Shown: positions 51,368 through 63,300 of the stretch, one piece after another | How positions within the stretch are numbered: the first letter of the stretch is position 1 | Layout: each line of letters begins with the position of its first letter | DNA from: Owenia fusiformis | Taxonomy: Eukaryota; Annelida; Polychaeta; Sabellida; Oweniidae | Reading direction: 5' to 3' | Assembly (NCBI GenBank): GCA_903813345.2 | Contig: CAIIXF020000006.1 | Span: 23,693,936-23,757,935, forward strand | Length of the DNA stretch: 64,000 nucleotides | Notes under the pieces: model-generated | Seen by the model: only the letters and a program-made list of their open reading frames with translations | What the model was told of the DNA's origin: nothing | The model's database searches: none | Translations under genes and position numbers: made by a program

Positions 51368-54300
51368 ATGAACGTGTTGCTATTCCTGCTGGTACAGTTA
51401 ACCCCACTAGCCGCAATGGACTTCAGCGAACTATGTGTTGGATCAAATAATGCCTTTTCCCGGTGGTGCCATGCCTTCTCAAGTTTCTACGATGCAGCCG
51501 CTGCAAAAGAGAGTAAGTTATCTAATGTTGATTCAATTTTTGTTTCATCAGACTGTTTTTTGTAAGCCCGTGGTGCGTGCGTGCGAGCAGCCGCCAAAGT
51601 TGCCACAGCGTAATTAGCGGTTTAAGTGCGCTTGGATGAACTGCTTTTGTTGAAAACGTGTGAGCATGCATGTAATTTGCAACGCATGGGCTCATTGTTA
51701 TTTTTCCTGATACCTAGAGGGAAAACTTATTAAATATAATGCAATATACTTGCGCCGCGGGCAGTTCAAAACGCAGTCTTAAAGTTTACACCGGTTGTGC
51801 AATGTTAATAACGCAAATGCGAGTAAGTTACCAGTTTCACCACCAGGTGGTTCGTTCGGGTTAGATAGCATGGCGGGTATAGTAGAAAGTCCCCTTTGAT
51901 TTAAATTACATCTGTTTTAGTAGTTCAATTTCCATATCACCCGTATGTATCTAATAGTTATGCAAACTAAAATATGTCCAGTAAAAGAAAATACTATAGT
52001 GCTGTCCCCAGCTCCGATTTCGGTGATCGGCTAGTAAAAAAGGTTTGAGGGTATCATTTTGTTCCAGACACTCTCTAGAGTAAATTATCCTAACTTGAGT
52101 AAAAATGTGTGGTAAGTAAATTCGCTATGGGCAGTTAAAGAGGCGCCATCTATTCATTTTAAAACAGGGGGTAGGGGTATAAAATAATTTTTAACACATC
52201 TTAATAGTAAAATGACATTGAAATACTAATAAAATCTTATCAAAAACATTATTTACAATCAGTATGAATTTTTTTGTGTGAATTAGGGTGAAAATAAGGG
52301 CATATTTTGAAATTCACTACAGGGGCGCCACCTATTTTCATACTTCTACCACGTGTAATAACTTATTTTAGATTTGTTAAGGTACGAAATGTACTGAAAA
52401 AATTCATTCTGAAGGACCTATATATGTTCATACCACATACTTAAAATTGGATCAATAGCTTTTTTACCTGGGGAGAAAAAAATTCTTGAAATTTAAAATT
52501 GTGGCATCATGCAGGATAGGGGTGACCATATCTCACATGATTAACTTCCAAAATATGGAGCATATGTATCTCAAATGTACTCAAAATGGTGCATGTACTC
52601 TTGCTTTGTCATAATATTACTAATAAGAAGTAGAAAAATGATTGTACAATTTTAAAAAATATTAATTCTCATTTTGGCTTCTGACGTCCCAGGGGTGACC
52701 ATATCTCACCTTAATAACTTCCAAAATATGGAGCATATGTATCTCAATTGTGCTCAAAATGGTGTATGTACTCTTGCTATGTCATAATATTACTAATAAG
52801 AAGTAGAAAAATGATTGTACATTTTAAAAAATATTGATTCTCATTTTGGCTTCTGACGTTCCAGGGGTGACCATATCTCACCTTAATAACTTCCAAAATA
52901 TTGAGCATTTGTATCTCAAATATACTCAAAATGGTGTATGTACTCTTGCTTTGTCATAATATTACTAATAAGAAGTAGAAAAATGATTGTACAATTTAAA
53001 AAATATTAATTCTCATTTTGGCTTCTGACGTTCCAGGGGTGACCATATCTCACCATATCTCACCTTAATAACTTCCAAAATATGGAGCTTATGTATCTCA
53101 AATGTGCTCAAAATGGTGTATATAGTCTTGCCTTGTCATAATATTACTTATAAGATATAGAGAAATGATTGTACATTTTAAAAATATTAATCTTCATTTT
53201 AGCTTCCGACGTTCCAGGGATGACCACTGACCATATCTCACCTTAATAACTTCCAAAATATGTAACATATGTATCTCAAATGTACTCAAAATGGTGTATA
53301 TAGTCGTGTCTTGTCATAATATTACTAATAAGATGTAGGAAAATGATTGCACATTTTTAAAAAATATTAATTCTCAATTTGGCTTCTGACGTCCCAGGTC
53401 TGACCATATCTCACCTTAATAACTTCCAAAATATGGAGCATATGTATCTCAAATGTACTCAAAATGGTGTATGTACTCTTGCTTTGTCATAATATTATAC
53501 TAATAAGAAGATTATACATTCAAAAAATTTTAATTTTAGCTTCTGACATCCCTCAATAACTTCTAAAATTATGTAACATATACAATTCAAATATACCAAA
53601 AATGGGGCATATGGTCTTGCTTTGTCATAATATTATTCATGAGATGTAGAAAAAATTATTAGACCTTTTTTGAATTGAAATTTTCATTTTAGCATCCGAA
53701 TCTGACATCCCAGGGGCAACTATATCTCACCTTGATATAACTCTCACGATATGCAACATATGCATCTCAAATGCGTGCCCAAAATGGTATAAATATAGTC
53801 TTGTTTTGTCATATTTATTGAGATTCATGAAATCAGAAGTTCAGAATTTATGGATTGGACTGTCTCCCCTGCAGGCTTCAGCTACATATAGTCCAGAGAC
53901 ATTAAGATCTACTTTCAAATATTTGCATCTTCTCCCCAAACACTCCTTATATTACAGGAACAATGGACGATAAGTCTTTTGCATGCCTTGGATGCAACAT
54001 CTTTTGTATACTGGTAGCCTATCAGTAGTGTGAGTAGCCTAGCCTCATTTACCAAAATTGGCCCCTTAACCCCAAATCTGACCCGAAATTTTGAAAATAT
54101 CCTGAAAAATTAGGCCTAAAAGGCGCATTTATGCCCAAACATACACCAAACTGTCCCACTGCTAAATTACAAGGGCGATAAGTCGCTTCTAATCCTGATT
54201 GACATTCTCTAGTTTGCATGGTTTGTCATGTTGTGCTATATTTTTATTGCCCAATCTCAACAGTTGTATTCACTGTATGGCCTACCGTGCCAAGAATAAT

Positions 54301-57300
54301 GCAATTGTTCCAAAAGCTCAGCTCTTCTTTGGGACCCTAGAAGTGTGGGACATCACAATCATAGATTAATATTTCATTACAATCAATGTATGTTGTATGA
54401 CAAACATGCAAACTAGTGAATTTTAATGTGGCTAGAAAGATTTATCATTACAAAGAGCTCCTTTTCCCGTATTTTACATACTAAAAATCCCTTAATTCAG
54501 TGTATAATCCAAGGTGCATATATTGCAGGCCACAGGATAACATATTAACACCTTACATTAGCAGTTGCCATTACTTCATGAATGGAGTAAAGTACTCCCA
54601 CTATTGACAGGCTAAAAGGATTCCTGTATGGATTACAAAAGATGTTGGATCCAAGGTATGCAAGGGAATAATCTCATCCATTGTACTTGTAAAGGGTGTT
54701 TGGGGAGCAGATGCAAATATTTGAAAGCAGATATTATTTGCCCTGAATTATATGTAGCTGTAGAGGAGACAGTCAAAATCCATTGATTCTGAACTGTTGA
54801 TTTTATGATTCTCAATAAATATGACAAAACAAGACTATATTTATACCATTTTGAGCACACATTTGAGATGCATATGTTGCATATCGTGAGAGTTATCAAG
54901 GTGAGATAGCCCCTGGGACACCAGAGGCTAAAATTAAAATTTATAAAAAAATGCTACATTTTTCTACATTTCATTAGTAATATGAAAAAGACAGGATGAG
55001 GATTATATGTTACATACAGTATCTTAGAAGTTATTATTATTATTATATGGTGCGATATGATTACCCAGGAACGTAAGAAGCTAAAATTAAAATTTTTGAA
55101 ATGTATAATCATTTTCTACTTCTTATTAGTAATATTATGATAAAAAAGCAAGAGTACATACACCTTTTTGAGTACATTTGAGATACATATGCTCCATATT
55201 TTGGAAGTTATTAAGGTGAGATATGGTCACCCCTGGGACGTCAGAAGCCAAAATGAGAATCAATATTATTCTAAATGTACAATTATTTTTTTTTACTTCT
55301 TATTAGTAATATTATGACAAAGCAAGAGTACATTCACCATTTTTAGTACATTTGAGATACATATGCTCCATATTTTGGAAGTTATTAAGGTGAGATATGG
55401 TCACCCCTGGGACGTCAGAAGCCAAAATGAGAATCAATATTTTCTAAAATGTACAATCATTTTTCTACTTCTTATTAGTAATATTATGACAAATCAAGAG
55501 TACAAACACCATTTTGAGTACATTTGAGATACATAAGCTCCATATTTTGGAAGTTATTAAGGTGAGATATGGTCACCCCTGGGACGTCAGAAGCCAAAAT
55601 GAGAATCAATATTTTTTAAAATGTACAATCATTTTTCTACTTCTTATTAGTAATATTATGACAAAGCAAGAGTACATACACCATTTTGAGTACATTTGAG
55701 ATACATATGCTCCATATTTTGGAAGTTATTAAGGTGAGATATGGTCACCCCTGGGACGTCAGAAGCCAAAATGAGAATTAATATTTTTTAAAATGTACAA
55801 TCATTTTTCTACTTCTTATTAGTAATATTATGACAAAGCAAGAGTACATACACCATTTTGAGTACATTTGAGATACATATGCTCCATATTTTGGAAGTTA
55901 ATCATGTGAGATATGGTCACCCCTATCCTGCATGATGCCAAAATTTTAAATTTCAATAATTTTTTTCTCCGCCAGTACATAAGCAATTGATCCAATTTTA
56001 AGTATGTGGTATGAACATATATGGGTCCTTCAGAATGAATTTTTTCAGTACATTTCGTACCTTAACGAATCTAAAATAAGTTATTACACGTGGTAGAAGT
56101 ATGAAAATAGGTGGCGCCCCTGTAGTGAATTTCAAAATATGCCCTTATTTTCACCCTAATTCACACAAAAAAATTCATACTGATTGTAAATAATGTTATT
56201 GATAAGATTTTATTAGTATTTCAATGTCATTTTACTATTAAGATGTGTTAAAAATTATTTTATACCCCTACCCCCTGTTTTAAAATGAATAGATGGCGCC
56301 TCTTTAACTGCCCATAGCAAATTTACTTACCACACATTTTTACTCAAGTTAGGATAATTTACTCTAGAGAGTGTCTGGAACAAAATGATACCCTCAAACC
56401 TTTTTTACTAGCCGATCACCGAAATCGGAGCTGGGGACAGCACTACTATTTGAAGCGCAAGAAGAGATATTTCACTGAACTAGAAGTCAAAGGATGTGTC
56501 CGGATATATGCCCTTTTGGTCCCTCAGTCAAATGTATGTGAAATATGGTTTTTATTACTGTCCTAGTTATATTTGATAAGTATATTTACTTTTTCACGAG
56601 TTTTGATGCATAATTAACCCCCTGCTGAGAGTCAGAATAAGTATCTTAACAAAAAATAGTCATTATTACAGAAAAAATACCAATGGCAACATGTATGACA
56701 TACAAAGAAGAAATAACTTAAGACCCATGAAGAATTAAAAAAAAAATAATATTTTTGAAATGTATTTAAGGATTAAATTTTTTTTCAAATTTTTGAATTT
56801 CCCGCCAGTTTAATTTGAAGGGGGAAAAATGGTTGCCATTTGATGTAAGAAATATCAGGAAAAAAGTTGCTTCACTTTTAGTTTTCACATTGAGCACAGT
56901 TTTCCAGTTTAGGTTTTTTGACTGATTCTGACTCTTCATCACCAGGGTCATGTATAGAGATTATAAAATTGAAACCCAAATGTTGTGCTCAGCATGAATT
57001 TGACTGAAATATGTGCAACATCAACAACACAATTGAAGTCTCAAAACTGGATGCTCAGTAACTTTGAGTGACTATAATCCCTTGATTACCCAGATAAACA
57101 CCAATTCACTTATCCAGAAATACCATTCAATGTCTATACAAAGAAAGTAACCAATGTTTTGGAAGATATGTTTCAAACTTTTTGTATAAATAATTCATTT
57201 AATATTTGCCATTGATTTCAATTCTGACAAAGTGATATGTTCTGTCTTTGATCCCAATATTCTTCATCAATTGTGATACAAATTGATATTTTTGTAATCT

Positions 57301-60300
57301 CATAAGAAGGATAAGATATTGAAGTTTAATAATATGTGTGATTGAGTTGGTTTTTAAGACATTGCAATTTTCAATATTGTCTAAGTCGATACCCAGACTC
57401 ATTCCCAGACTCATCCTTTTCAAAAATATTAAATTTTCAAAGTTGATAAACAATTTTCGAAACCATATTTTTAGATGTACTTTTAGATTTCAAATATGAC
57501 ATCACTTTGACTGAATTTTGAATTTTTAATGACGTAAATCAAGATTATTTCTACTTGCATTTAGTCTATTACAAGTTTGTAAATGTATCTATAACTGTAC
57601 GTGTCATTTAAAAAAAAAACACAAGTCCCCATATTTGTCGTTATTTGATGCAAGTATCCGCTCCGGCCACATTACCAGCTTCAGGCAATTGGCATGCAAT
57701 ATTTTTTTATTACACAAAACAGAGACGCGTGAATTGGAAATGACAGGCGTTTTCAATAGTTTAGGACTATGTCAGATATTTTAGAAGCATTTTCTTAATG
57801 TTATAGAAAGTAATGGAAAAACGTTATTTCGGAGCAAATGACGTTTGCACCGTTTTCGGTAAGTCGTACTTGATCAGAGCTGGGTTACAACTGAATTCCT
57901 ACATGTATCAGTTGCTGACACACTTTTACAGGAGGAAGGTTGCAAGAAGTAACTTTTGGCAATGCAATAGGTTAGAGTTACCTAGGTGTAAGAAAATATA
58001 ACGTGATAGGCTTTAAAGTGGTAAAAGCAATTTTCACGGCCGAATCGGACTTCAATTCAGTCCAATTCGGCTGTAAAAAAATATAAAGAAATAGTTAAAA
58101 AATAAATTGTAAACGTTTGCTAAATTCTGTCTTGTTCTGATTGAACGTGTCATTTTAAGAGCTACAAGAAAATGTTTTTTCAAATGCCCCTCGTAAAGAG
58201 GGAAAGTAAGTGTTAATTGAGGGTAACATTTTAAAAAATTGCCTCAATCTTGCGGCGATCTTGGCAAAGATAAAATTAGAACGCGGCAATATTAACGAAT
58301 GGTTGATATATTTCTTGCCACGCTCTACGACTCCCATGATGTGATCTTATAGCCTTTTACAGGGTTTAACTACCGCCCGGTCGCTTGTAATGTAATCAGT
58401 AGTGCAAGCACGATCTTTCAAATCCCATAAGCTATATTTTAATGTGTGTGTACAATTTTCTCACCCACTATAAAACCATCAAATGCATACGTATTGAACA
58501 GATCTATCAAAAATGTACATGCTGTCGATAGTTCCAAAGAAATGGCGCGTTTTGAGTAAATCGAACCTTTTCTCTGATATTTTTGTATTATTAGTTATTG
58601 CATTACAAATACATCATTGAACAAAATTACACTGTATTTATTGGATAAAGAAATCCTAATAATATATGCCTCTTAAAATAGATAAGATACAAATTGAAAT
58701 AAACTCCTGGGTCAGTTTAGGTATTCCCCATTAGAGCTACCCTTTGCATTCGTTTGACTTCACTTCTTAAAAGAGAGCTTCGTCTTCACTCTGCACGCAG
58801 GGTACATTAGAGCCCATGTAATACAAAATCATGAAAATTGAAATATCTGTTTTATCAATTGACATTGAATTCTCAGCAGTGTTTTAGATTAGAATTCCAT
58901 CCTACACTCCCCTATATTAGTTTAGCAACCAGAATCCTCCATTTAAAAGCGTGTTAAAGGTGCAATAATTAGTGCAGATGGGTCATTCAACGATCATGGA
59001 CCAGTGTCAAAATATATTTAAGTTTGGATATTTCATCAAGACTAACATCTATTTTTATTATCTACAAAGAAACCCTCTAGATAAACATTATTTTAGCTGA
59101 TATTCCTCTTGAAACATGGTGGATTTTAAAAATATAAAAGTGGAAGTCCCCTTTTTGAAGCTTTGAACTGAATTTACACTTCTTAATGCTGAAATTGATA
59201 ATTTATCCATACATTTTAAGAAAATAGGTATGTCAAAGAAGATGTTACACCAAATGTTGCCTTGATAGCTCAGAAAAAATGAAAAAACTTTCCTATTTTC
59301 TCTACAGTCCTTATTGCCCCTTTAAAGCCCATTAATGTTTGAACCTTTATTTTGTTCCTTTATTACGTTAAAATGTTACGTTAAAAGTATGTGCTTGAAT
59401 AAGAATGCAATGAACATATGGATTTGAACCTTGGAAACGGAACGAACGCAAGCAAGTGACACAGCCAAATCATGGTAGCATGTGTGCTACTATGAGAAAT
59501 CCGAATGATATTTATATTTATATCATACTTTGACGTGTTACAGGTACATAAAGCCGGTTTGTAAAAACTTATATTTTCATCAGCGGGCAGATAACTTATA
59601 TTTTCATCAGCGGGCAGATATAGCTTTACGTCCCGCTCCGAGCGGGCAGATATAGTAGGGAGGTTAAGCAAGACGATTTTTTATGACGCGAACCGCAAAC
59701 GTAAACCTTTACGTTCCCGTTTGCGTACTATGAACAGACGTGCTTTAAGCTGAGCACTTTAGACGCAAACGCAAACCTCAAAATGATTTTTTTCTTTTTC
59801 TTAGCGGCGTTTCGTTGTATTTTCTACTTTAAAAATATAAAAAATATTACTTTATTGACAAATTGAAGTGTTAACAAAGGAGATGCTTCACACCCTGGTA
59901 GTGTTCTATGACATCTTGAATCTTACAAAATACAACTGGACGCAATAATATCTTTAAAGCAAGTCTTCAAGGCATTCATAGTTTTATTACTATGGTGTCA
60001 CAATATGTATAAAGAATTAGGATGAGTTGACATGTGGGTAATTGCAATTGCATGTAATCTCATCAGATTTTACATATGGAATGGGTGCCTCAATATTCAA
60101 GTTATATTTGATTAGATTGGACACAAATGATCTCGATATATACACAGATTTGTGTCAAACATATTTATATATTCGACCTATATCATATTTATCTCAATCG
60201 AACTTGATAAAGTATGAAAAATCCTTTACGGAACGACCTACCTAGACTTTGATTTTTCACGTTTGGATGTACGTAAACCGGGAAATAAGTAGAACAATAT

Positions 60301-63300
60301 GACGTCACATCCTGAGAAAAACCTGCGCGCGCCTTCCCGTTCGCGGTTTACGTTGTAAAAAGTGGTGTTGCTTAACCTCTCTAGTATATCTGCCCGCTAC
60401 GTCATAATCGCCGTACCATATTGGTTCATTCTTTTTTTAATAATTTTTTTTATTTCAAAGAAAAAGCATGTTAAAGCAATTGCAAAAAACAATTACAATA
60501 CAGTTCCATGGTAAACATACATTTTACAATTTTACAATACAATATTGGTTAAGCGTTATTCTTTAAGAAATGTTATAACATCTTTGTAACGTTCGCATAC
60601 TGTGAACTGAACGACAATGGAGAAAAACGCAGACAATCGCGATCTGTTTGATGCTTTAAAGAAGGGAAAATGCAGTATGCCCTGTTAATAATCAAAGATT
60701 AGAACAGGAAAATACGGCTATGGACAAGAATACAAAACTGGACACGAATATTCTAGAATAATTCCACGGTCTGTTACAAAGTTTCTGAACTGTGGCCAAA
60801 TGTGAACAATGTGAACCAAATGACCAAGATCGGTATGGGATAAACAGATCATCCTATAGTCGGTTCAGGATATTGGGATTTTCCCTTGACCTATAGGATA
60901 ATCTCCCTATCGTCATATCTGTCCTAACTAAAAGATTTTTTAACCAGACTGGGCAGTTACATTGTAAGAACTGACACTAATTGTAAAAATAAAGGATTCT
61001 TGCAAGACGTGATTAAGATTTTGCACGAATACCCTATTTTGTATGAATCATTGGAAATGTATTTGAAAAATTGCAGCTACACAAATGGAAAATGGCCGTT
61101 AATGGTCAAATTCAACTTAAATTAGGAAAACACTTGGACGGAATCAGTTTCCATTAACCCTAAGCTGACAAGATTTTCTAATGTTCATACCAAATATGAA
61201 AACATTGTCCATTGGAAACTAGGTATGAAATACCCAACGTATGCTTGGGATTATGCCCAACTTCTTTATCTCTTAATTCTCCATACAGAAGGTGACATGA
61301 TTTGTTTGAGTTGCAACGAAAATACGTCTGATATCGTCAAACATACCTTACTCTTTTGTCCAAAATTATTTAACACCAGAGATTGTTGGTTTGAAGACAT
61401 AGTAGACGTTTTAAATGTGGCAGATTCTGTTATGCTGTTCAACTCAGAAACAGATATTATAATAGAGACCCTTTTAGGGGGAAGATCAGATCTCCTTTAT
61501 AATATTGATCAAATTCAGTGGGAAAAATTTATCACTCTTTGTGCCAAGCATATTAAGCATATGTTAAATACATTTTTAAATTAGAACATATCCATAAATT
61601 GATATAATTTGAAATATTGAGGTTTCTATATTTACTCATGCAAATGTATCATAAAATACATAGTGTTGTTATTTTCATTATTGTATATTATATTGTTTTG
61701 TATTTATATGTCATGTATAATGTTTAACTCTCCATAGTTTGGAGGAAATATAGATTGAACAAACAAACTCCGCTACACCTCTCTATATAATGAATCTACA
61801 CCGTGAATCAAAATTTCGTTAAAAGGGAGTTTCTATTACAAATGAATGCATATTAGTTAAGTACCAATGCTAATTAGTATTTACGTTTGCAATTCAGACA
61901 TATAACTACGTCGTTCGGTTTAATCATCAATCGACACCTGTAAGAGATCCCTGCTCTTATGACATTGGAAATCATAATTGTTATTGTATATGGCCCATTA
62001 TAGGAAATAACTGGAGAAGTAATTCAATTATTTGACTTATGATGTATTTCCAGATGCGCTTGATCTACCCGATAACGCGTGGCAAGATTACAAGAGAGGG
62101 GGTGAGAGAGATCGCCATATGATGAGGTTTGGACGAAGTTTGTTAGATAAAGACAAACGCACTAGATATATCCGTTTTGGACGATCCGTTGATTCTTCCT
62201 TAGATTCCCCCAGGGACGCAATGTTAACGCAAGCTCTCATGGGGTTTGGAGAATCAGATGCACGCCAAAAGAGGGCCCTTGGAGGGCATTACATGCGATT
62301 TGGACGCTCTGTAAACCATGTGCTAAATGTAGATAAAAAACTGATCGAAAATGAAATATCTAAAGATGACAATAATTATGACAAACGTTTCATGAGATTC
62401 GGAAAGAAAGATGGTGAAGACGAAAAACGTTTCATGAGATTCGGAAAGAAAGATGGTGAAGACGAAAAACGTTTCATGAGATTCGGAAAGAAAGATGGTG
62501 AAGACGAAAAACGTTTTATGAGATTTGGAAAGAAAGACAGTGACGACGAAAAACGTTTCATGAGATTTGGAAAGAAGGATGGTGAAAATGAAAAACGTTT
62601 CATGAGATTCGGAAAGAAAGATGGTGAAGACGAAAAACGTTTTATGAGATTTGGAAAGAAAGACGGTGAAAACGAAAAACGTTTCATGAGGTTTGGAAAG
62701 AAAGACGGTGAAGACGAAAAACGTTTCATGAGATTTGGAAAGAAAGATGGTGAAGACGAAAAACGTTTCATGAGATTCGGAAAGAGAGATGGTGACGATG
62801 AAAAACGTTTCATGAGATTTGGAAAGAAAGATGGTGAAGACGAGAAACGTTTTATGAGATTCGGAAAGAAAGACGGTAACGATGAGAAACGTTTCATGAG
62901 ATTCGGAAAGAAAGACGGGGAAGATGAAAAACGTTTCATGAGATTTGGAAAGAAAGACGATGAAGATGAGAAACGTTTCATGAGATTTGGAAAGAAAGAC
63001 GGTGAAGATGAGAAACGCTTCATGAGATTTGGAAAGAAAGACGGTGAAGATGAAAAACGTTTCATGAGATTTGGAAAGAAAGACGGTGAAGATGAAAAAC
63101 GTTTCATGAGATTTGGAAAGAAAGACGGTGAAGATGAAAAACGTTTTATGCGTTTCGGTAAAAGGGAAAAGGAGTTAGAAGAAAACAAGCGATTCATGAG
63201 GTTTGGAAAGAGAAGTAATGAACGACGTTTAGAAACCGAACAATTAAACGAAATTACTGATACTGGTGAATCGCCGGAAAACGAAAAAAGATTCATGAGA

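Larger units (their letters stand above)
51998..56444. mobile_element. Giant foldback element with tandem-repeat arms
   Basis: The tips AGTGCTGTCCCCAGCTCCGA and complement are flanked by ACTAT at 51993-51997 and 56445-56449. The first ~500 bases of each end match inversely without gaps of note. Further in, each arm is a tandem array of a ~172-base unit (starting ggggtgaccatatctcacct on the left, complement on the right). The units become more diverged towards the centre (about 54,200), where a fragment of the GGCC-rich repeat sits. The whole lies in the large FMRFamide intron. No transposase frame was recognised. Confidence 0.85.

Noticed and set aside
52515-55930. CRISPR array or satellite array
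   Set aside because: Units are ~172 bp without distinct spacers, are present in opposite orientations on two arms, and are enclosed by terminal inverted repeats with a target duplication: a eukaryotic foldback element.
59420-59490. Perfect B-box-like ggttcaaatcc on the minus strand
   Set aside because: No matching A box or cloverleaf could be found at the right distance, so it was not called as a tRNA or SINE.
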